Below, piece by piece: positions 15,385 through 25,080 of a DNA stretch of 42,271 bases. Below the pieces are notes generated by a model. The model was not told the DNA's origin, did not search any database, and saw nothing but the letters and a program-made list of their open reading frames with translations. The stretch is from positions 1 through 42,271 of the forward strand of contig CAJMFH010000021.1 in NCBI GenBank assembly GCA_905212635.1, given 5' to 3'. Origin of the DNA: an uncultured Lachnoclostridium sp. Its GTDB lineage: Bacteria; Bacillota; Clostridia; Lachnospirales; Lachnospiraceae. How positions within the stretch are numbered: position 1 is the first letter of the stretch; each line of letters starts with the position of its first letter. The translations under genes and the position numbers were made by a program.

Positions 15385-17875
15385 ATTTTATCCTCTTCTC
15401 CCTACTATAAGCACCGTACCGCTTTTTCCCTTTTCTTTTATTGTATGTCCGTGCTTTAAAACAGACCGTGTAACCTTTCTTCGTATATTTTAGTTTTACC
15501 ACCCGTTTTCCCTTCTTAAATGCCGTTTTCTTCAGACGAATGCGGACATATTTTTTCCCTTTTTTCTTCATATAGAGATCAAAATATCTGTCGGCAGATG
15601 ATTTTATCGTAACCTGTATATAGCGCTGCTTTCCTCGCCCTTTCTTTTGAAGGGAAATCGTGGGACGTCTGACAATTGATTTTTGCCGTTTCGCAGGTTT
15701 CATAGATTCCACCGGTTTCTCGGATGAAGGCAGGCTTGTCTTTTCTGGAACAGCAGATGGAATCCGCTGTCCTTCCGAAGGTGTCACAATCGGAGGCTCT
15801 GTTGGTTTCGTGGTCGAAGGCGAATTGTCTGTATCCCCCGTCTCAATCGTTGGAGCCTGACTGTTTTCCGGAATCTGTCTGCTCTCAAAAGCAAGTTCTT
15901 TTATGTCGGAAGAGATGGGGTGAAATGTGACTGAATATATGTAAAATTCATATTTACGTCCATATGGCTCCACATCATCTGGTCCCCGGCACGTTCCTAT
16001 CACCATATAACTTGCCATTTTACCGGTATCATTTATAAGGTCTACCTCTTCGGTTCCATATTTTGTCTCTCCCTCTTCGCCTTCATACCAAAAAGGATAG
16101 GTGCAATCTACTACGTTCTCTCCATAAGCCCCGATTTCGGCAGTCTCAATGTTATCTGTCGAAAGTTCAAACATCAACTGACCGCCGACTCTTGCCCGGA
16201 TAGATACGGCAGCATAATCCTGCGCCCGGATTTTCTCCGGCAATTGAAATGCTACTCTCTGATACTTTTTATTAAAAGCGATCTTAATACATGGCATCCC
16301 TTCTTCATCTAACCAAGGCTCGACTTGTATTGTATTACTGTCATCCCGAAATGCCCATTGCTCGAAAAGATCGCAGGTTTCCGTCTCCACCTGCTTGATC
16401 TCAGGAGTCCATTCCTGCCAGTGAACATCCGGATAACGTTCCTTTTGCTGCTGCCAAAATACACTTCCCGCAGGAATAAACATGGTTCCCGTGACCTGCT
16501 CAAAAAATTCCGATTCTCCCTCTCCCGGTGTCGGCAAGGTCACTTCGTTTCCCTTCCAGTAAATGTCTGTTGTCGTAAAATTTCCAAGCCCAATCGAGGA
16601 AACATTTTCCGGAAGAACAATACTTTTTAACGACGAACAATTTCCAAATGCCTCTCGTCGAATTTTCCGGACACATTCCGGCAGCTCCACACTCTCAAGT
16701 TTTTCACATCCATAAAATACTCTTTTCGCAATCTTGACAATCTTTTTTTCGATCACAACTTCCGCAAGATTCGTACATCCTTCAAATGCACTTTCTCCTA
16801 ACGAATCAATCCCATTATATATGCTTATTTTTTTCAAAGATGTACATCCATAAAAAGCCTTTTTTCCGATGGAAGTAAACTTTTCCGCCTCAAAACTCTC
16901 CAGGACATTGCAGCCGGAAAAGCATTCCTCTCTGATTTTTACTGTTCCTGATATTTTGACGGATTGAAGATTCAAATACTCGTTAAATTGTCCTCCCAAT
17001 TCCAGCTTTTTTCCTTTTAAGATCAGCCGTTTTACAGAGGTCTTTGGAATTTCTGACGAGATAGAAATACCGGAAACTCCCCACCATTCGTCCCCCGGAA
17101 CTACAATTTCTACGGTTACTTTTCCATCTGCCTCCCATCTGCTCACATGATTTTCCGTCAAGCTGGCACAGTATTCTTTTACCGTAACTGCATCTTTTGT
17201 CTGACAAGAATAAAAAATCTGTTCCGAATTAGAATCCCTCTTATTCCACGTTATGCTTTCCTGCGAATTTTGCTCAATGACACTATCCCATGCAGTTACT
17301 CCCACAATGAACATCGTCCCCGTACGCTCCTGCCAGAAGTCATCGTCTGTTTCCGGCAGCATCCCCACATTTTCCCAAACAATACTGGTTTCAAGAGGAA
17401 ATGCATTTTTCCCAATTTTGTTTACTGCCGGCAAAACAATAAATTCTATCTTACTGCATCCCCAAAATGCTCCTTCTCCTATGTTTTCGACAGAGCCAGG
17501 CAGTATCATAACATCCAGATTTTCACAACCGGCAAATGCGTGGTTTCCGATACTCGTCACCTCACCCCACGTTATCTCTGTTAAATTTTTACAATTTTGA
17601 AATACGCCGGCCGATATCCTTTTCACGCCGGTTCCAAATTCAATTTTCTGAACCTCTTGTAGGTCAATGTCCGCCACTGTCTCGGAGGTAACAATGGCAA
17701 TTCCCTCTATTTTCAAAATTCCCTTATCCAAAGTGACCTGCCGGTCCGATTGCACTGTCTCTTCTGCCTTTACCGTCTTGACGCTGTCCATCCCCAAAAC
17801 CGGAGTCATTCCGACACACAACGCAGCGATCAAAATCCACGCTAATTTCATTTTGTATTTTGCTGTTTTTCTCAT
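15380..17875 (-). CDS. Secreted BspA-like leucine-rich repeat protein
   Basis: This is an 831-residue secreted protein. It has a signal peptide (KLAWILIAALCVGMTPVLG) and two blocks of BspA-type LRR_5 repeats (about 65-180 and 285-460, with units such as FEGCTNLAEVVI and FYGCEKLESVELP). A beta-sandwich-like region follows (about 490-660, VSIRARVGGQLMFELST), then a Pro/Thr/Ser linker and a highly basic C-terminal domain (about 740-831) also found in the 23010-25007 protein. I chose the ATG at 17875, preceded by AGAGGG; an upstream TTG is less likely. No sortase motif is present, so the basic domain may hold it on the wall. BspA-like repeats mediate adhesion in other bacteria. Confidence 0.85.
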   Translation of the reverse strand: MRKTAKYKMKLAWILIAALCVGMTPVLGMDSVKTVKAEETVQSDRQVTLDKGILKIEGIAIVTSETVADIDLQEVQKIEFGTGVKRISAGVFQNCKNLTEITWGEVTSIGNHAFAGCENLDVMILPGSVENIGEGAFWGCSKIEFIVLPAVNKIGKNAFPLETSIVWENVGMLPETDDDFWQERTGTMFIVGVTAWDSVIEQNSQESITWNKRDSNSEQIFYSCQTKDAVTVKEYCASLTENHVSRWEADGKVTVEIVVPGDEWWGVSGISISSEIPKTSVKRLILKGKKLELGGQFNEYLNLQSVKISGTVKIREECFSGCNVLESFEAEKFTSIGKKAFYGCTSLKKISIYNGIDSLGESAFEGCTNLAEVVIEKKIVKIAKRVFYGCEKLESVELPECVRKIRREAFGNCSSLKSIVLPENVSSIGLGNFTTTDIYWKGNEVTLPTPGEGESEFFEQVTGTMFIPAGSVFWQQQKERYPDVHWQEWTPEIKQVETETCDLFEQWAFRDDSNTIQVEPWLDEEGMPCIKIAFNKKYQRVAFQLPEKIRAQDYAAVSIRARVGGQLMFELSTDNIETAEIGAYGENVVDCTYPFWYEGEEGETKYGTEEVDLINDTGKMASYMVIGTCRGPDDVEPYGRKYEFYIYSVTFHPISSDIKELAFESRQIPENSQAPTIETGDTDNSPSTTKPTEPPIVTPSEGQRIPSAVPEKTSLPSSEKPVESMKPAKRQKSIVRRPTISLQKKGRGKQRYIQVTIKSSADRYFDLYMKKKGKKYVRIRLKKTAFKKGKRVVKLKYTKKGYTVCFKARTYNKRKGKKRYGAYSREKRIKL

Positions 17876-17900
17876 TATTCCCTCTTCTCCTGCCAAAAAA

Positions 17901-17953
17901 AATCACTTGTTTTACAAAAGTATATCACAGTATAATTTTGAAAACAAGTGATT
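17901..17953 (-). terminator. Terminator hairpin, second copy of AATCACTTG element
   Basis: Perfect 13-bp arms aatcacttgtttt (17901-17913) and aaaacaagtgatt (17941-17953) enclose CACAGTATAAT. On the minus strand eight U residues follow, so it terminates the gene at 17974-19848. It shares stem and inner motif with 9159-9217. Confidence 0.75.
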
Positions 17954-17973
17954 ATCTCTTTCAGGAGGCGAAG

Positions 17974-19848
17974 TTAGTCGTTATCAGACGTTACTCTGAA
18001 CCCATATTCTTTTCCGCTTTTTGTATAAATAGTAATCCGGTCTGTGTTACCATTGGTTTTTGCAGCAATTTCAAATTCATTATTGGCATATCCTTCCCCA
18101 TAATGAACTTCAAATAAATCTGAATCATAATAGATCCTGCTGATCTCATCATTGGAAACATAATATTTTTTCGCTGCATCACCATATTGCACAAAAATAT
18201 CATTTTCCGGATCCAGACGCACATGATTCGTCGCATCAAAGACAGCAATTTCCTTTACCACAACCGGAAGTGTTAATTGTATGCCATTGGCATAGGTAAC
18301 CTTAACAACTGCTGTACCCGGTTTTACCGCAGTACATTTCAAATAATAACCATCATCGTCTCCTTCTGCCTTACAACAGTCTCCTTCAACAGTCACACTT
18401 TCATAGTCTGTTTTCGGCAAACGAACTGTCTTTACAAGCGAATCCTCCGACGATTGTCCATATCCATCTACAGCAAATTCCAGTGAACGGATATCTTTTT
18501 CCTCCGACCCACTACCGTAAAAATGGTAATAACGAAGCTCACATTCTTTCACATCGCCAACCCGGCTATATTCATTGTATGTCTGACTGGAAAAACTTAG
18601 TTTAACGCTGTTGTTATCATATCTGGCTTCATTATCCAAAATTGTATACGTAACCGTACCCTCCACGCACTGACTCTGTCTTCCAATTTGCGGAAACGTA
18701 ACCGAGTCAATCCGGATAAGATCCGGTTTGGAACTTACTACCTGTATATCACTAATGTTGCTTGTAAAACCAATCGTTTTCTGTGTCCCAATATCGGCAT
18801 TAGTGTATCCAATTTCTTTACTGTTAAACGATGCCGTCGGATAATATGTAGGAATGATCGTAACCATAAAACGGCTCAGATATTGTCCGCGTGTAACGGT
18901 AATCCATGCGGTTCCTTCTTTCTTTCCTTTGATCTTTCCTTTACGGTCTCCGTAATAAGTGATACTGCAAATGGATTCATCGCTTGAATACCAATTTGTC
19001 TCACAATTTGAAGGAAGTTTGTCATCACATATCTTTATTGTCTTCGTGTCTCCCTTTTCGATCACAGTATCTTCGATATCAAGATCCAGAGTTGGTCTGT
19101 TTCTTACATATACTTTGAATTTCTTTGTTTTCTTACTGATATTTGTTTTCGCCGTGATCACTACATCACCGACTTTCTTTCCTTTTACGAATCCCTGAGA
19201 GGTAACACTTGCAATGGATGGATTTGAACTCTTCCATGTTATTTTATTGTAATACTTTTCTGCCGGTGCCAGAGACGTCGCTGTATCTTTCCATCCCAGA
19301 TAAAGTCTGCAATCCTTTCCGCTTACCCGGAACGTCAATGCCTTTTTCAATTTCTTTTGTTTATTCTGGTACTTGATCAGCTGCTTTGCTTTTTTCTGGT
19401 ACGTCTTTTTTGCGGCAATCGATTCCTTTTCGTAAGGATCCGAAATTGCTCTGGCGCAGACCGCAGTATATCCATTAATATAACGAGTTCCACCGGTCTT
19501 CTGAATGTTAGAAGTAAATGTTCCCAGCCATATCGCTCCTGCACCCGGATTGGATATATAATAATACGTTCCATTTGCTCTGACTACACACGGATCCGAA
19601 TTTACAATTTGTCCGCAAAACACCGGGATTCCCGTCGCACTATTTTTCTGTTTGTTACGGTACCTTGTATACTCCTTTTTTGCCTTTGCCACTTCCTTTT
19701 TGCTCTTGGCAATCTGTTTTCCTAATGACTTCAGTTCTTTTTTTATCTGCTTGCTTGACGTATATGCCTTTCCGTTTGCTCCATTTGTATGGAAGCCAAT
19801 CCCCAATGCACATACGAAACACAAGAGAATCCATAATGTTTTTTTCAT
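17974..19848 (-). CDS. Secreted coiled-coil/Big_2 surface protein
   Basis: The 624-residue product has a signal peptide (KKTLWILLCFVCALGIGFHT), a lysine-rich coiled coil (about 35-70), and a segment GQIVNSDPCVVRANGTYYYI. A second helical region, then a Big_2 domain (WKSSNPSIASVTSQGFVKGK) and further Ig-like beta regions follow to the end. The start at 19848 is preceded by AAAGGAG; the longer frame upstream would put 24 residues before the signal peptide. No anchor motif is visible. A frameshifted, shortened paralogue of its N-terminal part lies at 25081-25388. Confidence 0.78.
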   Translation of the reverse strand: MKKTLWILLCFVCALGIGFHTNGANGKAYTSSKQIKKELKSLGKQIAKSKKEVAKAKKEYTRYRNKQKNSATGIPVFCGQIVNSDPCVVRANGTYYYISNPGAGAIWLGTFTSNIQKTGGTRYINGYTAVCARAISDPYEKESIAAKKTYQKKAKQLIKYQNKQKKLKKALTFRVSGKDCRLYLGWKDTATSLAPAEKYYNKITWKSSNPSIASVTSQGFVKGKKVGDVVITAKTNISKKTKKFKVYVRNRPTLDLDIEDTVIEKGDTKTIKICDDKLPSNCETNWYSSDESICSITYYGDRKGKIKGKKEGTAWITVTRGQYLSRFMVTIIPTYYPTASFNSKEIGYTNADIGTQKTIGFTSNISDIQVVSSKPDLIRIDSVTFPQIGRQSQCVEGTVTYTILDNEARYDNNSVKLSFSSQTYNEYSRVGDVKECELRYYHFYGSGSEEKDIRSLEFAVDGYGQSSEDSLVKTVRLPKTDYESVTVEGDCCKAEGDDDGYYLKCTAVKPGTAVVKVTYANGIQLTLPVVVKEIAVFDATNHVRLDPENDIFVQYGDAAKKYYVSNDEISRIYYDSDLFEVHYGEGYANNEFEIAAKTNGNTDRITIYTKSGKEYGFRVTSDND

Positions 19849-19929
19849 AATAAAAAAATCTCCTTTCAAAATTGTTGGCTGAATCCAGCATACCACATGT
19901 CTTGTAGGAGACATTTTCAATTTTTCCCT

Positions 19930-21255
19930 CTAACGGGTTTCTTCGATCATATCAGATATGGTAAACATTTCCTCTTCTGTAAAACTTGACAACAAAAGGG
20001 CGTCCAGCCGATAATGCCGGTCAAGCGGCTCCATCTGGCAGGCTTCCAATACAGTATTTGCCATATCTGTAAAATACTTTACCGCGGCATCTTTCTGATA
20101 GCCGTTTTTTTCTTTATCCATTTTCAATGTGTATTTTTTCTGTGCCAGGTAATGCAGCAACGGAAGAAGGTCTTCCCTCTCAATAATATGGCAGCGTTGT
20201 TTCTGATGGCGCAGTTTCCCCAGAATCTTATTCTGTTCTTCTCCGGAACTCTGGTAGAACTGTTGGAGCAGATTGATTTCACGCTCTTTCTGCTGCGCGA
20301 TATGTAAAAGATCTGAAAGATATTTATCGGAAATCAACCGGATTCCGATGTGATTCACACGATCCTTCTGGTATTTCCCCTTTTTATCCCTGCCATTTGG
20401 CATGGCTGCCGCATATATTTCTGTCAAAATATCTGACTGGTACACCCCTTTCCCATACGCTTTTCTTGCCATTGTCCGAAAATCTTCTGTTTCCTCACGC
20501 GAAATAGCCGGTCGCACACGACGGCTTTCATTTTGAAGGTAATGCAGGATCACTTCCTCTTCCCGGATCCGATCGGATGAAATATGATTTTTTTCACACC
20601 ATTTTGTAAAAGACCGTGACTGTAGTAAACTTTCTAACTGCTGCGTGGCCTCCTGCCGCATAAGTTCCTTTAATTCTTCCTGAATATGCAGATAATGCTC
20701 CAGAACATTCTTACTATATCCTTTAAAATACGAGGCTTTTTTGCCCATCTCAAACAAAAAATCTTCCGGTTCCAATTGACGAACCGCATCATAAAAATCC
20801 CACAATTTTTGTGTGCATTTTTCATCCAAAAGGCTGACGGTTTCCGGAAGATGTCGTTCATAAAAAGCAATCATGTCCTGACACATCTGCCAGTCAAGGT
20901 GATGTTCGATTCCATAAAGATAAATAAATTCATGGTGATCATTCACTTGGATTCCCGGAAGAAGCAGTCCCTTCCGCAGATAATCCTGTGTCTTTTCGGT
21001 ACTTAACTGCAAAGCGAACGCAATACGAAATACCGTTTCACGGTTAGGGCTGGAAACGCCGTCCAGTCCAAACCAGCGCCGCATCGTATGTAAATCCGCC
21101 GGCTGTGCTCCTTTTACCGCTTTGCGAAATGCCTGATATGCCTGTTTTCTGGTTTCTTTTTCCCCTTCTCCTGCTGCCATCTCCTCACAGGATTCCCGCC
21201 ATTCATTGATTAAAAATTCATCAAAACCACAATTGTTTCTTTGCTGATATCTCAC
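19930..21255 (-). CDS. HTH-domain protein of unknown function
   Basis: The 441-residue cytoplasmic protein begins at GTG behind GAGGAG. Residues about 45-110 hold an XRE-like helix-turn-helix region followed by LSTEKTQDYLRKGLLLPGI...FIYLYGIEH. This resembles the region after the HTH in the XRE protein at 33674-34114 (LNIEETQYFLRAVGV...IILYGLEQG). The remaining 330 residues are helical and unrecognised. It starts 44 bp after the Ser/Thr kinase stop and is probably cotranscribed, so it may be a phosphorylation target or partner; this is inference. Confidence 0.65.
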   Translation of the reverse strand: MRYQQRNNCGFDEFLINEWRESCEEMAAGEGEKETRKQAYQAFRKAVKGAQPADLHTMRRWFGLDGVSSPNRETVFRIAFALQLSTEKTQDYLRKGLLLPGIQVNDHHEFIYLYGIEHHLDWQMCQDMIAFYERHLPETVSLLDEKCTQKLWDFYDAVRQLEPEDFLFEMGKKASYFKGYSKNVLEHYLHIQEELKELMRQEATQQLESLLQSRSFTKWCEKNHISSDRIREEEVILHYLQNESRRVRPAISREETEDFRTMARKAYGKGVYQSDILTEIYAAAMPNGRDKKGKYQKDRVNHIGIRLISDKYLSDLLHIAQQKEREINLLQQFYQSSGEEQNKILGKLRHQKQRCHIIEREDLLPLLHYLAQKKYTLKMDKEKNGYQKDAAVKYFTDMANTVLEACQMEPLDRHYRLDALLLSSFTEEEMFTISDMIEETR

Positions 21256-21299
21256 TGTGTCTCCTCGTTTCTATTATGTGTTGTAGTGTTTCCATATAT

Positions 21300-22919
21300 T
21301 TATTGCAAATAGCCATCCAAAGAGGCATCGTATTTCTGTGGCTTTTTCGTTGCCTTAGGGTGCGAAGTCACTACAGGCGCCTGCGTTGGTGCTGATGTCT
21401 GAACTGCTTTTTTCTCTCCTCCGCTTACCGTAAGGGTGATCAGACTCTCTTTTTTCACCTGCGTTCCTGCCGCGATACTCTGCTGCAAAACCGTTCCCTT
21501 CTTTTTCCGGCTGTCCGTTTTTTCCACTTTGATCCGGATCCCCATTTTTTGTAATTTTTCTTTTGCCTTTGCGGATGTTTTTCCGATTACATTTGGTATT
21601 TCCACATAAGGTTCTGCGGTAACCGGCAGATCGGTAACCGTCGCAATCGGAGATGCTTCTGCCGGCATTGTGGCCGCCGGTTCATTCTCCGACGATACCG
21701 GTGCATCTTTTTCCATCTTACCGCTGTATTGAATCCATAGAATTCCGGCAATGGCTGCGATCAATATAGATGTCACTACGATCCATTTGACTTTGCGCCT
21801 TTTTCTTTCTTTTTTGCCCGCAATCTCTCCAAATTCACGACAAACCGCAGTCCGCGAAAAAAGTCCCGAATTTCCCGTCTGTGTCAATGTGTCACGAAAG
21901 GACTTTGGCAGATGAATGTCATTGTAAGAAGACACCCTGTTTTTATCCGGATATAATTCATTGTAAAATTCTTCCAAATCATGATATCGGTCTTTGGCAA
22001 ACACAGCCATTCCTTTATCTATGGCTTTTTTTTGCGGCAAAGGAAGAGAAACATCTTCCATCTGCTGCAACGTCACCAAATGATCCGCATAAACACGCTC
22101 TACAGATTCCTCCGGAATCTTTCCCGTCAACATAAAATACATCGTTCCGCAAAGACTGTACAGATCCGTCCATGGTCCCTGCTCTCCCTTTACACGGTAC
22201 TGTTCTTCCGGCGAAAATCCCCGCTTGATGGAAACCGTTATCGTATTTTCCGGCAATTCTACATTTCTGGCTGCCCCAAAATCAATCAGTTTCAATTGTC
22301 CAGTATCGTCAAACATCAAATTGTCAATGCTGATATCACGATGGATCAGTCCGGTTTTATGAATATCACAAAGCGAATGGATCACCGGCTCCATCAGCGC
22401 AAGCACTTCATCTCCCTGCATTTTCCCATTTGCCCGGATATAATTTCGCACTCTTGTACCCTCGACGTATTCCATCACGATATAGGCAGTATGATTTTCC
22501 TGAAAAAAATCACGCACCGAGACGATACTCGGCAGTTTCATAAAGCGGGACAGGCTTCTTGCCTCTTTCAAAAAATCTTCTTTTCCCTTTTCAAACTCCA
22601 GTTCACTTTTTCCTTCATAAATTTGAAGTGTTCCTGTCTGCGGCCCCTCTTTTTCACGCGTTACTATGCCGCTTGGAAAATATTCTTTTACTGCGACCGG
22701 TACCATCAGCACGATATCCCATGCCACATAGGTGATACCAAAGCCACCTTCTCCCAGCACTTTTCCTAAAAAATAACGTTCATTCAGGCAGGTGCCAAGC
22801 GGAAGTGCCATATTCGGCTGCTGATAAGAAGAGGCATCAAACTCACATTTCGCACAATGCCCATTTTCATCTAATAAATGCATACAGCGTATGCAGCGTT
22901 CTTTTCCCGCGACTAACAT
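21300..22919 (-). CDS. Zinc-ribbon Ser/Thr protein kinase with PASTA domain
   Basis: This is a 539-residue membrane kinase. An N-terminal zinc ribbon (CIRC...CAKC, residues 9-25) precedes a Hanks-type kinase domain (about 45-315) with glycine loop GEGGFG, lysine motif VAVKEY, catalytic HRDISIDN and DFGAA. A basic juxtamembrane stretch and one transmembrane helix (about 380-400) follow, then a Pro/Thr linker and a single PASTA domain (about 440-510, VIGKTSAKAKEKLQKMGI). Typical Firmicute PrkC has three or more PASTA repeats and no zinc ribbon, so this is an accessory kinase rather than the housekeeping one. Its own promoter lies upstream. Confidence 0.92.
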   Translation of the reverse strand: MLVAGKERCIRCMHLLDENGHCAKCEFDASSYQQPNMALPLGTCLNERYFLGKVLGEGGFGITYVAWDIVLMVPVAVKEYFPSGIVTREKEGPQTGTLQIYEGKSELEFEKGKEDFLKEARSLSRFMKLPSIVSVRDFFQENHTAYIVMEYVEGTRVRNYIRANGKMQGDEVLALMEPVIHSLCDIHKTGLIHRDISIDNLMFDDTGQLKLIDFGAARNVELPENTITVSIKRGFSPEEQYRVKGEQGPWTDLYSLCGTMYFMLTGKIPEESVERVYADHLVTLQQMEDVSLPLPQKKAIDKGMAVFAKDRYHDLEEFYNELYPDKNRVSSYNDIHLPKSFRDTLTQTGNSGLFSRTAVCREFGEIAGKKERKRRKVKWIVVTSILIAAIAGILWIQYSGKMEKDAPVSSENEPAATMPAEASPIATVTDLPVTAEPYVEIPNVIGKTSAKAKEKLQKMGIRIKVEKTDSRKKKGTVLQQSIAAGTQVKKESLITLTVSGGEKKAVQTSAPTQAPVVTSHPKATKKPQKYDASLDGYLQ

Positions 22920-22975
22920 ACTCTTCGTCCCTTCTCATACTGTTTTAATTTTCTTTTGAATGACCACTATACACT

Positions 22976-23004
22976 ATGGTATCGGCTTTTAGGGAATTTG
23001 TCAA
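22976..23004 (-). promoter_or_regulatory. Promoter of the kinase gene
   Basis: On the minus strand a consensus TTGACA (23004-22999), a 17-bp spacer and TACCAT (22981-22976) lie just downstream of the preceding stop codon and about 57 bp upstream of the kinase ATG. Confidence 0.55.
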
Positions 23005-23009
23005 TACTG

Positions 23010-25007
23010 CTATAACTGTATCTTCTTTTCTTGACTATAAGTAATATCCACTTTTTTTCCCATTTTTCTCTGATATATGCGAATTTTAAACCAGCATGTA
23101 ATTCCTGTTTTGCTATAAGAAAGTTTGATGGTCTTTTTTCCTTTTTTCATTTTCTTCACTGATAATTTTATCTTCACATACTTTTTTCCTTTTTTCCGCA
23201 TATAAAGGTCAATATAGCTGCTTTTTCCCGCCTTTATTTGAACGCAGACATAACGGCTTTTCCCCTGTTTTTTCTTTTCTAACGTCAATTTCGGCTTCTG
23301 AGAATTTTGTTTTTTTAAATGGTTCTTTTTAATGGGCGGAGATTGTGATATCACAGGCCTGACTGCCAAATCCGGGGGCATCGTTGATGATGGCATAATT
23401 GCCGGATCCGAGGTTGCAGCACCAGTTGGCATAATTGTCGGATCTGAGGTTGCAGCACCAGTTGGCATAATTGTCGGATCTGAGGTCTCAATGACTGGCG
23501 GTTTTTCCGTCTGCCTCGGCAATACAGACGCCGTTGGTGTTGCTATTGGATTCGGCGTCTCCTCCTCTTCTTTTTCTGTTGCTTTTTCCCATACATTTGA
23601 AGTCAGATCCAAATGTAATACCGGACGCACTCCCAATGTCTCTACCACTCCTTTTCCGTCCTTGCATACCGTTGCATTTTCACTTACAAACACTGCATTA
23701 TCCGTATATTCTCCCATCGTTCGAAGCCACCATTCTCCTGTATTCTGAGCATTATTAACTGCTTTACGGACAACACTTTTTTTAAACCAATGATCAAATC
23801 CATACGATTTTTTCTCCGCTTCCTGAAGCGACAAAAGATAAATTTTGTCATTCGTCACCTTATCTACCCATGGCTTTGGCGTAGTACCCGGCTCTATCGT
23901 TTTCTGCGGAACTGCCGTACAATATGGATTTGCTTCATCAATCACCTCGGTTTCTATAATTGCTTTTTGTTCTTCCTGTGTAAATGTTTCTTCTAAAAAT
24001 ACATTATTTAACCAATCACGAAGAAAACTATCTTCCCACCGCACATCTTGAAATTGCTCATAAGCATATTCTAATTGCCCTATCAATCCTTCTGTAATTA
24101 TAAAAGCCGTATTTCCTTCCACATCCAGAACCTGCCATTTGATTTTTTTACCATTACTATCTTTTCCAAAATAAAGACTATCTCGATCCACTTCCGTCAC
24201 TACTTCATCTTCAGCCTCTTCTGCTATTTTCCATAAATTTGAGGATAATTTAATACGGATTACCGGTCGGATACCACTACAGGAACTTACTACATTCTCT
24301 TCCATGCCTCCTGCACAGTCTGCAATGTTCAGTGAATTTATACCAGCTTTTCCCGTTGTCCGATAGAACCATGACGGATATCTGTCTGCTCCTTTTTCCT
24401 GTGCATATGCAGAAGCTTCCCTGCAATAAAATTTGTTATACCCCGTTTCCTCTTTTCCCAAATCTTGATTGATTTCATTTACCGAATCAATATACACCTT
24501 GTCTGTTACATTCTTTCCTTCTAATGCCACCTTACTTTCACAAATTGCATTTTGCTCCTCTTCTGAAAATGCATTGGCAAAAAATTCTTCATTTAACCAT
24601 TTGCGTAAGGAGCAAGTCTCCCATGTAACATATTTTACTGTCTCATTATAAGATTTCCAATCCAAAATGCAGTCCGAAACAAGAACCGCTTCATCCCCTT
24701 CTATGTTTACCACATTCCACTTAATCGGCTCTTTTTCATCCGATTCATCTGCAATCCCATCGCCATTCGTATCACTTTGCCAATATTTACCAAAGCAAAC
24801 ATTAGTAAGAGTAATTCTATTTCCTTTTACAAATGGTTTTTCTACAGAATTTTCCTGTCTTTTCTCCTTACCATATAAAATAATATTTTTTTCAATAACA
24901 GGTGCACTAAGTACTTGCTGCGCCTCCGCGCCTTTTATAACATTGGTCGATGACATTGGCACAACGATCAATGAAAATATCAGACTCCAAATAAGTTTAT
25001 TGTTCAT
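23010..25007 (-). CDS. Secreted DUF6273-type surface protein
   Basis: The 665-residue protein has a signal peptide (KLIWSLIFSLIVVPMSS) and two copies of a DUF6273-like module (about 45-255 and 270-475). Both copies have the pattern I.FGK...IKW.V...(E)GD.A.L and W..S.LR.WLN..F...F..EE. A proline-rich linker with a 12-residue repeat (TSDPTIMPTGAA) follows, then a very basic C-terminal domain (about 575-665) homologous to that of the LRR protein. AGAGG lies 8 nt upstream of the ATG. DUF6273 occurs widely in secreted Clostridia proteins; its function is unknown. Confidence 0.78.
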   Translation of the reverse strand: MNNKLIWSLIFSLIVVPMSSTNVIKGAEAQQVLSAPVIEKNIILYGKEKRQENSVEKPFVKGNRITLTNVCFGKYWQSDTNGDGIADESDEKEPIKWNVVNIEGDEAVLVSDCILDWKSYNETVKYVTWETCSLRKWLNEEFFANAFSEEEQNAICESKVALEGKNVTDKVYIDSVNEINQDLGKEETGYNKFYCREASAYAQEKGADRYPSWFYRTTGKAGINSLNIADCAGGMEENVVSSCSGIRPVIRIKLSSNLWKIAEEAEDEVVTEVDRDSLYFGKDSNGKKIKWQVLDVEGNTAFIITEGLIGQLEYAYEQFQDVRWEDSFLRDWLNNVFLEETFTQEEQKAIIETEVIDEANPYCTAVPQKTIEPGTTPKPWVDKVTNDKIYLLSLQEAEKKSYGFDHWFKKSVVRKAVNNAQNTGEWWLRTMGEYTDNAVFVSENATVCKDGKGVVETLGVRPVLHLDLTSNVWEKATEKEEEETPNPIATPTASVLPRQTEKPPVIETSDPTIMPTGAATSDPTIMPTGAATSDPAIMPSSTMPPDLAVRPVISQSPPIKKNHLKKQNSQKPKLTLEKKKQGKSRYVCVQIKAGKSSYIDLYMRKKGKKYVKIKLSVKKMKKGKKTIKLSYSKTGITCWFKIRIYQRKMGKKVDITYSQEKKIQL
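23389..23488 (-). repeat. 36-bp tandem repeat coding the Pro-rich linker
   Basis: A 36-bp unit (gaggttgcagcaccagttgg plus cataattgtcggatct) occurs about 2.6 times in tandem and encodes the 12-residue TSDPTIMPTGAA unit of the DUF6273-type protein. Near-identical copies suggest recent expansion and possible length variation. Confidence 0.8.
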
Positions 25008-25042
25008 ATTGACAACCTCTTTCGTTTTGTTTTCTATTTCTT

Positions 25043-25071
25043 ATTTTACTTGTTTTTAAAAGAGTCGTCAA
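25043..25071 (-). promoter_or_regulatory. Promoter of the DUF6273-type gene
   Basis: Minus-strand TTGACG (25071-25066), 17-bp spacer and TAAAAT (25048-25043), about 36 bp upstream of the ATG at 25007. Confidence 0.5.
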
Positions 25072-25080
25072 ATTAAAATC

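Noticed and set aside
23389..23488. Possible CRISPR-like repeats
   Set aside because: The units are contiguous without unique spacers and encode a Pro-rich protein linker.
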